Shown: in pieces, positions 35,163 through 43,348 of the stretch
How the letters are laid out: each line of letters begins with the position of its first letter
How positions within the stretch are numbered: the stretch's first letter is position 1
NCBI RefSeq assembly: GCF_002899455.1
Contig: NZ_PPFB01000001.1
Span: forward strand, 4,811,001-4,875,000
DNA from: Streptomyces sp. DH-12
GTDB lineage: Bacteria; Actinomycetota; Actinomycetes; Streptomycetales; Streptomycetaceae
Length of the DNA stretch: 64,000 bases
Direction: 5' to 3'
Made by a program: the position numbers and the translations under genes
The notes under the pieces: model-generated
The model's input: only the letters and a program-made list of their open reading frames with translations
What the model was told of the DNA's origin: nothing
Databases searched by the model: none

Positions 35163-35512
35163 TGGGCGGCCTCCGCCGTCACCAGCTCCAGGCGGGCGGC
35201 GCGGTAGGCGACGCCGTCGGAGAGCTGACCGTTGAAGATCCGCGCCCACGGGGTCGCGAACAGCTCCACCGGCCGCACCATCGCCCCCGGCTTGAGCCCG
35301 GCGGCCAGGCCCGTCTCCGGGACCGTGATCTTCAGGACCTCGGCACGGCCGTCCTCCATGAGCATCACGGTCACCGTGTACAGCGACGCCCCGGTCTCCC
35401 GGTCGGTGGCGACCTCCCCGGTCTGCTGGTCCTTGATCTTCAGCACCGGATCGGTGCCCGCGATGCACACCGCCGACGGCAGCAGAGCAACACGGATACG
35501 GGTCATGGCCAT
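35159..35512 (-). CDS. Small hypothetical AICE protein, beta-rich
   Basis: 117 residues from ATG 35512 (a second ATG at 35506). Strand-rich (ALYTVTVMLMEDGRAEVLKITVPE-like region, MVRPVELFATPWARIFNGQ). Proteins of this look often sit directly upstream of tra in pSAM2-like elements; no function known. First gene of the minus-strand operon, divergent from the GntR repressor with the operator between them. Confidence 0.7.
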   Translation of the reverse strand: MAMTRIRVALLPSAVCIAGTDPVLKIKDQQTGEVATDRETGASLYTVTVMLMEDGRAEVLKITVPETGLAAGLKPGAMVRPVELFATPWARIFNGQLSDGVAYRAARLELVTAEAAQ

Positions 35513-35597
35513 GCCATCACGTCCTCGTTCGATGGAGTCGCTTGATCGACTCGCCATGACCATAGCGGCACACTCGCTACACCCGCAACAGTCGATT

Positions 35598-35617
35598 CGT
35601 ATCGCTACGGCGATACG
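35598..35617. promoter_or_regulatory. Palindromic operator CGTATCGC-4-GCGATACG
   Basis: Perfect 8-bp inverted repeat around TACG in the 164-bp divergent region between the tra operon and the GntR gene. In pSAM2 the GntR repressor KorSA binds such sites and controls its own gene and transfer functions. Strong candidate binding site here. Confidence 0.7.
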
Positions 35618-35676
35618 GCTGGAACGCCGAGGACGCCCAGGTGTGCCGTGAGTGCTGCCGCCGCTACCCTCGTGCC

Positions 35677-36558
35677 ATGAAGCTGCCCCTGGGAGAGGAC
35701 CCCCGGCCGCCGTACGTCCAGGCCGCCGACGTCCTGCGCGCCGCCATCCATGACGGCGAGCTGCGCCCGGGCGAGCGGCTCCCCTCCGCGCGCGAGCTGC
35801 AACGGCGCTTCGGAATCGCCAGCTCCACGGTCCAAAACGCCCTGCGGCTCCTCAAGGACGAAGGGCTGATCTACTCCGTCCTGGGCCGGGGCAGCTACGT
35901 GCGCCCTCAGGAAGCGCCGGCCGAAGCGGCGACGGAGGCCGCGGCGGACCACACGACCGATCCCGGCGAATCCGACCCCGCGTACACAGGTCTCGGCGAT
36001 CTCCAACGCGGCTGGCAGACCGCGCCCGCCGACGATCCACGCCCCCCGTACGTACGGACCGCAGACGCACTGCGCAAGCAGATCCAAGACGGCCGGCTGG
36101 CACCAGGCGCCAAGCTTCCGTCCGCCCGTGAACTGCAAGATCAGTTCAGCATCGCCAACTCCACCGCGCAGAACGCCCTGCGGCTTCTCAAGGACGAGGG
36201 GCTGATCTACTCCGTGCAGGGCCGGGGCGTGTTCGTCCGCCAGCTCAGTCCCCGCGAGCAATTCCTCAAGCGCTACAACGAGTCGTTGGAGGAGATGGCG
36301 GCTCAGCGCCGGGCAGACGAGGAAGCCGTACGGCTCAGCGGCAAGACCGACGACGAGGTTGCCGCCGAACTGGAGGCCGCCGAGGAGCGGTTCGCGAAGG
36401 CCAGCGCCGAGTTCGAAGCCGCGACCATTCACCGCGACGTCATGCGAGCGGTCATGGAACAGCGCAAGCGCCTGAGCGGCAACTACACGCCCGAGGAGAA
36501 CGCCGCCAAGGCCCAACGCCTCCTCGATCGCCTGGCCGAAGGCAAGCGCCGACGCTGA
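35677..36558 (+). CDS. GntR-type regulator with two tandem winged-helix domains (KorSA-like)
   Basis: 293 residues. Two copies of a GntR DNA-binding domain in one chain: about 8-72 and 122-188. They share PRPPYV...A LR I DG L PG LPSARELQ F IA ST QNALRLLKDEGLIYSV GRG VR almost word for word, so the second arose by internal duplication. The C-terminal ~100 residues form a charged helical region (coiled-coil-like EELAAELEAAEERFAKASAEF). KorSA of pSAM2 is a single-domain GntR repressor; this doubled form could bind the two half-sites at 35598-35617 as one chain. ATG at 35677. Confidence 0.88.
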   Translation: MKLPLGEDPRPPYVQAADVLRAAIHDGELRPGERLPSARELQRRFGIASSTVQNALRLLKDEGLIYSVLGRGSYVRPQEAPAEAATEAAADHTTDPGESDPAYTGLGDLQRGWQTAPADDPRPPYVRTADALRKQIQDGRLAPGAKLPSARELQDQFSIANSTAQNALRLLKDEGLIYSVQGRGVFVRQLSPREQFLKRYNESLEEMAAQRRADEEAVRLSGKTDDEVAAELEAAEERFAKASAEFEAATIHRDVMRAVMEQRKRLSGNYTPEENAAKAQRLLDRLAEGKRRR

Positions 36559-37140
36559 ACCCGGCTGGACGCAGCATCAGGGCACGAAGCGCTCGTGATG
36601 CAACCCGAGACGAGCTGTTCAAAGTTTCTTTACTTGATCAAGGCGGCCCGCTGACGCGGCCCGCGCGCGCTCCGGCCCGGCGGGGCCGCCGCCCGCTCCT
36701 GTCTCCGCCCCGCTTGCCGTCGGCCCCGCCGGTCCGGGCGCGCAACAGTCACGCAGCGAAGCCTTCTGGGGCACTGCCCCAGACCCCGGCCCTCCCTCCG
36801 AGGGGCAGGGGGCCGAATGCCGGGTGCGGCATCGTCGTGGTGAGTGGTCGCGGGTCGCGGGTGGGGTCCCTCGTCGCCCGGTCACCGGAGGCGTACCAGG
36901 AACCCCCGAGGGCCGCCAAGGCCGAGCGCACGCGTCACGATGTGAGCCTTGGCGGCCCCCGGAGAACCCTGGCATGGCGAAGCTGCCCGACCGACGAGGG
37001 ACCCCACCCGCTCAGGCGGCGGTTCTGCCGGAGCCCGGCCCCGTGCGGGGGCGGTGATCGCTCTGTGGCGGGTATCTGCCGGATAGCCACCGGTTGATGC
37101 GCCCGTCCGGCGTACCGTGGCGCTGGAGGTGGTGAACGGG
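36559..37140. other. Structured noncoding AICE segment with nested inverted repeats
   Basis: No credible gene in about 580 bp. A 20-bp perfect inverted repeat begins GCGGGTGGGGTCCC (36857-36876) and pairs with 36992-37011. Nested in it is a 13-bp repeat GGGCCGCCAAGGC (36910-36922) with its complement at 36946-36958. Another palindrome, TCTGGGGCA/TGCCCCAGA, lies at about 36764-36782. Such secondary structure suits a replication origin (dso or sso), a transfer locus (clt) or a structured RNA. Confidence 0.55.
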
Positions 37141-38388
37141 ATGACTACGGAACTGGCCGACAACGTCCGCAAGTACCGGCGTCGCGCCGGGATGAGCCAG
37201 GAGGAACTGGCCCACGCCGCAGGCGTGTCACCGGGCACAGTGCGCAAGGTGGAACAGGGCGGAACGATCCGCATGGAGACGCTGCACACCCTCGCCCGCG
37301 CACTGGGAGTGACCACCGCCGCGCTGATGGCGCCGGACGCGCCGGAACCCATAGGGCGGGCCGAGGAGCCGAACCGGCTCAACCTGATCCAGCTTCGCGC
37401 CGTGCTCACCCCGGCCGTCGGACTCGTGGACCAGGCCGCGGAAGTCGCAGGCGAGGAACCGAACCTGCGTACCTTCAGCCGTACGGTACGAGACGCGCGG
37501 GAACTGTACTTCTCCGACAGCTACAAGAGCGTCGCCGCCCAGCTTCCCGGCCTGCTACGCGATGCCTCCCTGGCCGTGGCCTACTACGACAACGGCGACG
37601 AGCACCGGCAAGCCCTCTTGGCCCGGGCCGAGGCGCTGCGTTTGGCCGGCACCTACCTCACTCAGGTGAGGCAGTACGACATCGCGTACGCGGCCCTGAA
37701 CAGCGCCATCGCGGACGCCAAGCAGAGCGGAGACTTGCTCGCGGCAGGCTCGGGCGTCGGCGGCATGTGCTGGCTGCTGGTACGTCAGGGCCGACTGGAC
37801 GAGGCGGAGCGGATCGCCGCCGAGAGCATGGACGCGGTCGAGCCGAAGATCACCGGGGCCGAGCCGGACCACTACGCGGTATGGGGCGGGCTCGCCATGG
37901 AGGCCGCAGCCGCAGCCGCTCGGAACAACCGCCCGGACGAAGCCAAGGAGTACCGCAAGGCGGCGCGGGTGGCGGCAACCGCCGTCGGCACCGCGCACCG
38001 CAACCTCTCCCGGCACTGGTCCGTCTTCGGGCCCGTCACCGCTGCTCTGAAGGCACTCGAAGACTCCATGGTCATCGGGGATGCCCGCGCGGTCGTGCGG
38101 AAAGCGGACGAGGAAGAGGCGCTGTCGCCCAGGGCGTGGAAGCGCCTGGGCAGGCCCAGTACCAACGACGGGAACCGCTTCACCCTCGACGTCGCGCGTG
38201 CCCACACCCGCACCGGAGACCTGTCGGCGGCGATGGACGAACTGACCCGGGTCCGGGAAGCCGCCCCCGAATGGCTCAGGCACCAGAACTCGGCCGCCGA
38301 GACCATGCAGGAGATCTTGAGCAAGCGGAAGCGCACCCTGACGACGGAGATGCGGGACATGGCCGCCTACCTCGACGTTGTCGGATAG
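37141..38388 (+). CDS. XRE-family HTH regulator with TPR-like C-terminus
   Basis: 415 residues. N-terminal HTH_3 (NVRKYRRRAGMSQEELAHAAGVSPGTVRKVEQG), then a helical repeat region rich in Ala (TPR-like: AALNSAIADAKQSGDLLAAGSG, DEAERIAAESMDAVEP, AKEYRKAARVAATAVG). Regulators of this type are common cargo in AICEs and may sense a signal through the TPR part. ATG 37141; GGAGG lies about ten bases upstream. Backbone-like GC. Confidence 0.8.
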   Translation: MTTELADNVRKYRRRAGMSQEELAHAAGVSPGTVRKVEQGGTIRMETLHTLARALGVTTAALMAPDAPEPIGRAEEPNRLNLIQLRAVLTPAVGLVDQAAEVAGEEPNLRTFSRTVRDARELYFSDSYKSVAAQLPGLLRDASLAVAYYDNGDEHRQALLARAEALRLAGTYLTQVRQYDIAYAALNSAIADAKQSGDLLAAGSGVGGMCWLLVRQGRLDEAERIAAESMDAVEPKITGAEPDHYAVWGGLAMEAAAAAARNNRPDEAKEYRKAARVAATAVGTAHRNLSRHWSVFGPVTAALKALEDSMVIGDARAVVRKADEEEALSPRAWKRLGRPSTNDGNRFTLDVARAHTRTGDLSAAMDELTRVREAAPEWLRHQNSAAETMQEILSKRKRTLTTEMRDMAAYLDVVG

Positions 38389-38514
38389 CCACCACGCTGC
38401 GTGGTAGTTCGCAGACCCGGCGCCGCGAACTGCCCTGCTGCTTGCATGGAGTGACGATCACCCAGACGGCTACGGTCGCCGTGCCCTATCAGCGACCCAC
38501 GCCAGGAGTGCACG

Positions 38515-38886
38515 GTGAGCAGTTCCAGGAGCGACGCGGACCGTATGCGACGCAGGGAGTTGTATGACGCGGCGACGGGCGTGGCCGGCCCCCGCTTACT
38601 TCCCTGGACCACCCCCGACGGGAACCCCTGCTACCTCAGCACCGACGGCAGGGGCTACCTGTCCACACTCGCTGACAGCATCGAAGCCGTCCAACTCGGC
38701 ATGGGCGAGGAACTGCTTGAGCACGCCCGCGAAGCCCTGGCCCCCGGCGCGCGGGCACTGTCGGCCACCGAGTACCGCTGGCTGGCCAGCCGACTGGCCG
38801 AGGCCCTGACGGACGCGCTCCGGGTGGCCGAATCGCGAGGACAGCGCATCCCGGACCCGCAGGAGGAGGCGGCCGAGCATGTCTGA
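38515..38886 (+). CDS. Hypothetical AICE protein
   Basis: 123 residues from GTG 38515. Soluble, with GNPCYLSTDGRGYLSTLADSIEAVQL and a helical end (YRWLASRLAEALTDALRVAES). No family recognised. Ends inside the start of the next gene (8-bp overlap), so the two are cotranscribed; upstream the XRE gene ends 126 bp earlier. Confidence 0.65.
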   Translation: MSSSRSDADRMRRRELYDAATGVAGPRLLPWTTPDGNPCYLSTDGRGYLSTLADSIEAVQLGMGEELLEHAREALAPGARALSATEYRWLASRLAEALTDALRVAESRGQRIPDPQEEAAEHV

Positions 38887-39154
38887 CTCCGCAACCACCG
38901 GCACCCCGGTCCGCAGGCGCTACCGCTTCCGCGAGTACCACGTGACCGCCGTGGTGGACCCGATGACCCTGCCCACCTTCGAGGCCATCTGCGTCACCGG
39001 AGAAGACCACGACTGCGGCGCCACCTCCGGCGAACTCCACGCCGAGGAGGAACTGACGCGCTGGATCGCCGAGCACTGCGCCCAGACCGGCCACGATTTC
39101 TATCGGCGCACGACCCGCGCCACCCTCCGAGCCGAGCCCGGCGCATGGCAGTAG
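38879..39154 (+). CDS. DUF7848-like small protein
   Basis: 91 residues: RYRFREYHVTAVVDPMTLPT, a Cys pair region (ICVTGEDHDCGATSGEL) and a C-terminal RTTRATLRAEPGAWQ, typical of a family of small actinobacterial proteins on plasmids and AICEs. Function unknown. Last gene before the right end of the element. Confidence 0.7.
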   Translation: MSDSATTGTPVRRRYRFREYHVTAVVDPMTLPTFEAICVTGEDHDCGATSGELHAEEELTRWIAEHCAQTGHDFYRRTTRATLRAEPGAWQ

Positions 39155-39175
39155 CGACCCTCCCGACGCCCGCGC

Positions 39176-39291
39176 CTCCTGACGGCAGTAGCGACGGCAA
39201 CGCCCACGGATTTCTACGCACAACCACGGACACCAGCGGAACGCAAAACCCACGCTGACCAGCGAAGAAGCAGGTAGAGGGGTACCGCGTA
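39176..39291 (+). repeat. AICE right-end sequence, copy 2
   Basis: 116 bp matching 27226-27341 (about 107 identical). Contains the arm-type motif at 39180-39201 and ends in TAG against the core. Right end of the intact element. Confidence 0.8.
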
Positions 39292-39312
39292 GCACACGTA
39301 CTATGTGCTGGC
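39292..39312 (+). repeat. Recombination core copy 3 (candidate attR of the AICE)
   Basis: Identical 21 bp to 25261 and 27342. AICE right end on its left, HINT tail GKTPVLVHN plus a third toxin tip on its right. In-frame TAG at 39290-39292. Confidence 0.75.
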
Positions 39313-39667
39313 AGGGAAGACTCCGGTCCTCGTTCACAACAGCAACTGTGACTTCAAGATTGGGGTTGCGGACGAGAAATATGACAAGCATGTCTTGGGG
39401 CTCGATGATTCCGGGAATCCGACCCGTAGGCCTGATATGCCGGAATACGATACGGATGATGGATTTGAAAGATACGTCGCGGACGCGCAGGCGCTGATGT
39501 GTCCCGGTAGCTGTCCCGCTGCTGCACGTGAAGCTGTCAGAAGTGACGGTGTCATCATTCGAATGGACTCCCAAGGGAGAATTGGAATGAGAGACGGGAA
39601 TACCATCACGACCTATTTCCGGCCAGATGATCCGCTCGCATACTTCCAGAGAGAGGCGGCCCGATGA
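39293..39667 (+). pseudogene. Displaced orphan toxin tip 2
   Basis: Reads HTYYVLAGKTPVLVHN then about 108 residues: KYDKHVLGLDDSGNP, FERYVADAQALM, and a C-terminal GRIGMRDGNTITTYFRPDDP. The His/Gly/Thr pattern near the end resembles BECR-fold RNases of CDI/RHS systems (EndoU/colicin D/RelE-like), but I cannot confirm it. No HINT in front and a TAG stop against HTYY, so silent as a fusion; GTG 39305 could start a short product. AT-rich. Overlaps its immunity gene in ATGA. Confidence 0.72.
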
Positions 39668-40077
39668 CTCAAGACACTGGGGACTTCCGTGACGCGTTCT
39701 CCAACTTCGTCAGAGAGTCTGGTCGGTGGCGTGACGTTGAACCGGAGGCACTCCTGTCTCGCTGGCGTGGTTTCGTCGAAAGTTGCGAACAGGGCTATCG
39801 GGATGACGCCGAAGACTACTTCAATGATCTGACGTCGAGGGATTCGCTGGCGCGAGCTCTTGATGCTGCGGAACTGCAACGCTTTCCCGAGCTTGCGCTA
39901 CTTCGCGCAGAAGTGGAAGCGATAGACGCAAGATTCCGCGCACTCCTGATGCCAGATGCGTTCCCAAGGATCTCTGCGGAATCCTGGTGGGCGCGCGGCG
40001 TGGTGAAATTTGCGCGGAGGCGGCTAGTGGATGACCTGCGGCGGCAATACCACCTTGAAGTGGCACTGCTCGAATAG
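39664..40077 (+). CDS. Candidate immunity protein for toxin tip 2
   Basis: 137 residues, start ATG overlapping the toxin stop by four bases. Helical, charged: DAFSNFVRESGRWRDVEPEA, LLSRWRGFVESCEQGYRDDA. No family recognised by name. Role is inferred from position and from sharing the low GC of the tip. Confidence 0.65.
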   Translation: MTQDTGDFRDAFSNFVRESGRWRDVEPEALLSRWRGFVESCEQGYRDDAEDYFNDLTSRDSLARALDAAELQRFPELALLRAEVEAIDARFRALLMPDAFPRISAESWWARGVVKFARRRLVDDLRRQYHLEVALLE

Positions 40078-40100
40078 TTCTTGAAGGTTCGCGTCAGTAA

Positions 40101-40965
40101 GACCGTGTCCTACGTGGTGAGGCGGACGAGTCGCTTGTAGCAGCACAGGGCGGCGGCAAGTCCGAGAAAGGCCAGGTAGTTGCGGGGATCGCGCTCGTAG
40201 CGAGGGCTGAGTCGGCGGTAACCGGAGAGCCACGACATGGTGCGCTCGATGACCCAGCGGCGCCGCCCTAATCGTTCGCTGGACTCGATGCCTTTGCGGG
40301 CGATACGCACGCCGATTCGCTTCCACCGGAGCCATCTACGCAGGTCGGCGCGGTCGTAGGCTTTGTCCGCATGCAGGCGCTGGGGCTTGAAGTACCGGCC
40401 TCGGTGGGGGTCGTGTCTCGTTTGGTGACCCTCGACCATCGGCTTCAGTCCTTCGCTGTCGTGGACGTTGCCGGCCGAGACGCCGACGAGGAGGGGCAGG
40501 CCGTTCGCGTCCGACAGGACGTGCATCTTGGAACCCGGCTTGCCCCGGTCCACGGGGCTCGGACCTGTGTGTTCGCCCCTTTTTTAGCCCGCACGTGGGC
40601 GGTGTCGAGAACGACGCGGGTGACATCGACCAGACCCGCGTCGTCCAGGCGGTGCAGCACGGCCTCATGCAGCTGGCCCCAGACGCCGGCCCTGGACCAG
40701 ATCAGGAACCGACGGTGCGCGGTCGACTTCGAGATGCCGAAGCAGGGCGGCAGTGCCCGCCAAGCACAGCCGGACACCAGGACATAGATGATCGCGGCGA
40801 ACAGCGTCTCATCAGGTGTGTCCTGCGTTCCGCCGCCCTGCGGCCGCACCTTCGACGGCGGGATCAGCGGCTTCGCGATCTCCCACAGTCCGTCCGGAAC
40901 AATCCAACTCCACGTACCCCGCCCCATACCGAACTCAACGACGCCTCACCACGTAGGACACGGTC
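40101..40965 (-). mobile_element. IS5-family element A
   Basis: 865 bp with perfect 24-bp terminal inverted repeats, GACCGTGTCCTACGTGGTGA at the left, extending to GGCG, with its complement at 40942-40965. Carries a transposase in two overlapping frames. Element B inserted directly at its right end. Confidence 0.9.
40110..40927 (-). CDS. IS5-family transposase, two frames joined by -1 frameshift
   Basis: First frame from ATG 40927: DUF4096-type HTH (WSWIVPDGLWEIAKPLIPPS, GCAWRALPPCFGISKSTAHRRF) to VLDTAHVRAKKG. The second frame (DRGKPGSKMHVLSDANGLPL, ADKAYDRADLRRWL, RWVIERTMSWLSGYRRL) holds the remaining DDE residues (Asp in DAN, Asp in ADKAY, Glu in IER). They join at a run of six A (minus strand, 40585-40580) followed by G, a -1 slippery site. 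Looks functional. Confidence 0.9.
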
Positions 40966-40966
40966 T

Positions 40967-41844
40967 AAGAGCTTGTCTCACGTGGTGAGTTTTGCGAGTT
41001 TCTTGTAGCAGGTCAGGGCCGCTGCGAGTCCGAGGAAGGCCAGGAAGTGGCTGCCTTTGCGCTCGTACCGGACGGTCAGGCGGCGGTAGCCGAAGAGCCA
41101 GGAGATCGACCGTTCGATCTTCCAGCGGTGCCGGCCGAGACGCTCGCTGGACTCGATGCCGGGTCGGGCGATGCGCGGGACGATGCCCCGCTCGCGCAGC
41201 CACTTCAGCCTGTCGGCGGAGTGGTACGCCTTGTCGGCGCGGAGCCTGCCGGGCCGACGTCTGCGGGGGCCGCGCCGGGAGCGGATGGCGGGTATGCCCA
41301 GCACCAGCGGCAGGAGCGCCTGGCTGTCATGGACGTTCGCGCCGGAGACGCCAAGGGTGAGAGGGAGGCCCTGGGCGTCGGCCAGGACATGGAGCTTGCT
41401 GCCTTTCTTGCCCCGGTCGACCGGATTGCGCCCGGTCAGCGATCCCCCTTTTTCGCGCGGACGGAGGCCGCGTCCACGATCGCCGAGGTCCAGTCCACCT
41501 CGCCACGGGCGCCGAGTTCGTCCAGAACGGCCTGGTGCAGCCGCCGCCACAGCCCGTCCTTGGTCCATGCGGAGAACCGGCGATGGGCGGTGGCCGGCGA
41601 GACGCCAAATGTCTCCGGCAGGTGCCGCCAGGCACAGCCGCTGGTCAGCACGTACACCACGGCCGTGAACACCGCCCGCTCATCCACCGGGGCCGTGCCT
41701 CCGCCTTGCGGACGGGAAGCGAACGAAGGCAGCAACGGTGCGACCAGTGACCAAAGTTCGTCAGGAACCAACCGCTGCGACAAACCAACACCCATGGCAC
41801 AGCATCATGCCGCATCAACCTCACACCACGTGAGACAAGCTCTT
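40967..41844 (-). mobile_element. IS5-family element B
   Basis: 878 bp with 21-bp terminal repeats, AAGAGCTTGTCTCACGTGGT and its complement at 41824-41844. Outer bases fit a TA target duplication in CTAG. It abuts element A, whose right end it used as target. Related to but distinct from element A. Confidence 0.9.
40978..41795 (-). CDS. IS5-family transposase of element B, two frames
   Basis: First frame from ATG 41795 (MGVGLSQRLVPDELWSLVAP; GCAWRHLPETFGVSPATAHRRF) ends at RAKKGDR. The second frame runs to 40978 with NPVDRGKKGSKLHVLADAQG, RADKAYHSADRLKWL and RWKIERSISWLFGYRRL. They overlap at GAAAAAG on the minus strand near 41451-41457, a -1 shift point as in IS427-group elements. DDE residues present across the fusion. 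Confidence 0.88.
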
Positions 41845-41845
41845 A

Positions 41846-41900
41846 GCGCCGGATGCGGAGCCGGACGTGAGTATAGAGGCCGGCGGTGACGCCGGCCTGG
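41846..41900 (-). pseudogene. Short tyrosine integrase remnant (third copy)
   Basis: On the minus strand the text is GVTAGLYTHVRLRIRR, matching GVTATVYAHVRLRLQR of the intact integrase, including the Tyr nucleophile. Base identity is roughly 70% over 48 bp. It lies in the same orientation and same relative place (after toxin and immunity 2, ISs excluded) as the other two integrase ends. Region 41901-41998 shows nothing I recognise. Confidence 0.65.
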
Positions 41901-41998
41901 AGCCTCCGTAACCTGCCACCTCACCGCTTCAATCTCAGCGGCCACGACGACGTTCGGCCGGTAACTCCGCGCCAGCGTTCCGTTGGTGCGTCGAAGGA

Positions 41999-43348
41999 TC
42001 AAGGCCGCCACCGCACCCGGTGCTCCGCCAGGTGTGACAGCACCGCGTGGTTCGCCTCCCAGCCGTCCGGGAACTTCACCAGGGTTCCTAGCTGGACCGG
42101 TTCGGTGGACGGGTAGTCGTCCAGCAGGTCGGTCACGCCTTCGCGGCAGACGACGATGCAGGCGTGGCGGTGGCGGGAGGCGAGGACGCACAGGCGGCCC
42201 GTTTCCAGGTGGAACGCGGTGGCGTCGGGGCGGCCGGACAGCGGGTGCAGGACGACCGTCACGTCGTACTCCCGGCCCTGGAGCCGGTTCGCCGTGTCGA
42301 CGGTCACGTCGCTCACGCCCAGGTCCGCCAGCGCCACGCGCACCGCCGCCGCCTGGTCGCGGTGGGCCGTGCCGACGGCGACGCGGTCCGCGGTGAGCGG
42401 GGTGGGATCGGGGGAGCGCTCGGAGACCGCCGCGCCGCCCCGGTCCAGCAGGCGGCGGACCACCTGGGCGACCGCCCCGACCGCCTCCGGGTCGGTGCGC
42501 GGGGTGTGCCGGGCGGGCAGCTCCAGCAGGCCCCAGCCGGTCTCCGCGGCCTCGTCGATCACCCGGTCGGGGCCCGAGCCGTCCGAGGGGACGGCGAGGG
42601 TCAGGGCGCGGTCGCCGTGGCCGGTGCCGCTGCGGAACGGGGTGAACGGGTAGAACGCGTCCGACACCAGCGGCGCCGCCGAGGCGGGCAGCCGCCAGGA
42701 GACCGGGAGGCGGTGCTGCGGCAGGTCGGGGTTGTGGGCGAGGAGGGTGGTGACGGCCGAGCCCGACGGGTCGTACGAAAGCCCCGCCCACTGCTCGGCG
42801 CCCACGAGGGAGAACGGGTCGAGCTGCCCCGGGTCGCCCACGAACAGCGCCCGTTCGAACAGTCCGGCCACCGCGAGCAGCGCGTCCGAGCGCATCTGGT
42901 ACGCCTCGTCGACGATGGCGTGCTGCCACGGTTCCACGTTCTTCACGTGCGCCCACTTCGCCGCCGTCGAGAGCACCACCGGCAGCCCGGCGAGGTCGGC
43001 CGCCTTCGCCGACGTGCGCACCTGCTCCAGGCCGTCGAGCGCCTTGTCGTAGGGGTCGGTGTCGCTGCTGTGCAGGCGGCCCACCGGCAGGTCCGGGTTC
43101 TTCTCGGCGAGGCGGAGGACGAGGTCGTCCACCTGGGCGTTGGTCTGCGCCACCACCATCAGCGGGCGGCCCGCCTCCGCCAGCTCCAGCGCCGCGCGCA
43201 CCACCAGCGTGGACTTGCCGGCGCCGGGCGGGGAGTCGACGACGACACCGCGCGCGGGGCCGTGGAGTGTGTCGCGGAGGATCGCGTCCGTGGCGCGGGC
43301 GGCCGCGGAGCCGGGATGGAACGCCGTCTCTTCGACAGGGGCGGTCAC
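41999..43348 (-). CDS. Superfamily 1-like helicase/AAA ATPase
   Basis: 449 residues. Walker A DSPPGAGKST at about 39-48, Walker B-like AIVDEAYQM, motif III-like LFVGDPGQLDPF, VSWRLP, and a C-terminal motif (VDTANRLQGREYDVTVVLHPLSG, RLCVLASRHRHACIVV). These are the motifs of UvrD/Upf1-type helicases in a compact form. Start ATG overlaps the stop of the gene upstream (ATGA). Last gene of a three-gene operon with a RecB/Cas4-like nuclease, suggesting DNA repair or defence. Confidence 0.83.
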   Translation of the reverse strand: MTAPVEETAFHPGSAAARATDAILRDTLHGPARGVVVDSPPGAGKSTLVVRAALELAEAGRPLMVVAQTNAQVDDLVLRLAEKNPDLPVGRLHSSDTDPYDKALDGLEQVRTSAKAADLAGLPVVLSTAAKWAHVKNVEPWQHAIVDEAYQMRSDALLAVAGLFERALFVGDPGQLDPFSLVGAEQWAGLSYDPSGSAVTTLLAHNPDLPQHRLPVSWRLPASAAPLVSDAFYPFTPFRSGTGHGDRALTLAVPSDGSGPDRVIDEAAETGWGLLELPARHTPRTDPEAVGAVAQVVRRLLDRGGAAVSERSPDPTPLTADRVAVGTAHRDQAAAVRVALADLGVSDVTVDTANRLQGREYDVTVVLHPLSGRPDATAFHLETGRLCVLASRHRHACIVVCREGVTDLLDDYPSTEPVQLGTLVKFPDGWEANHAVLSHLAEHRVRWRP

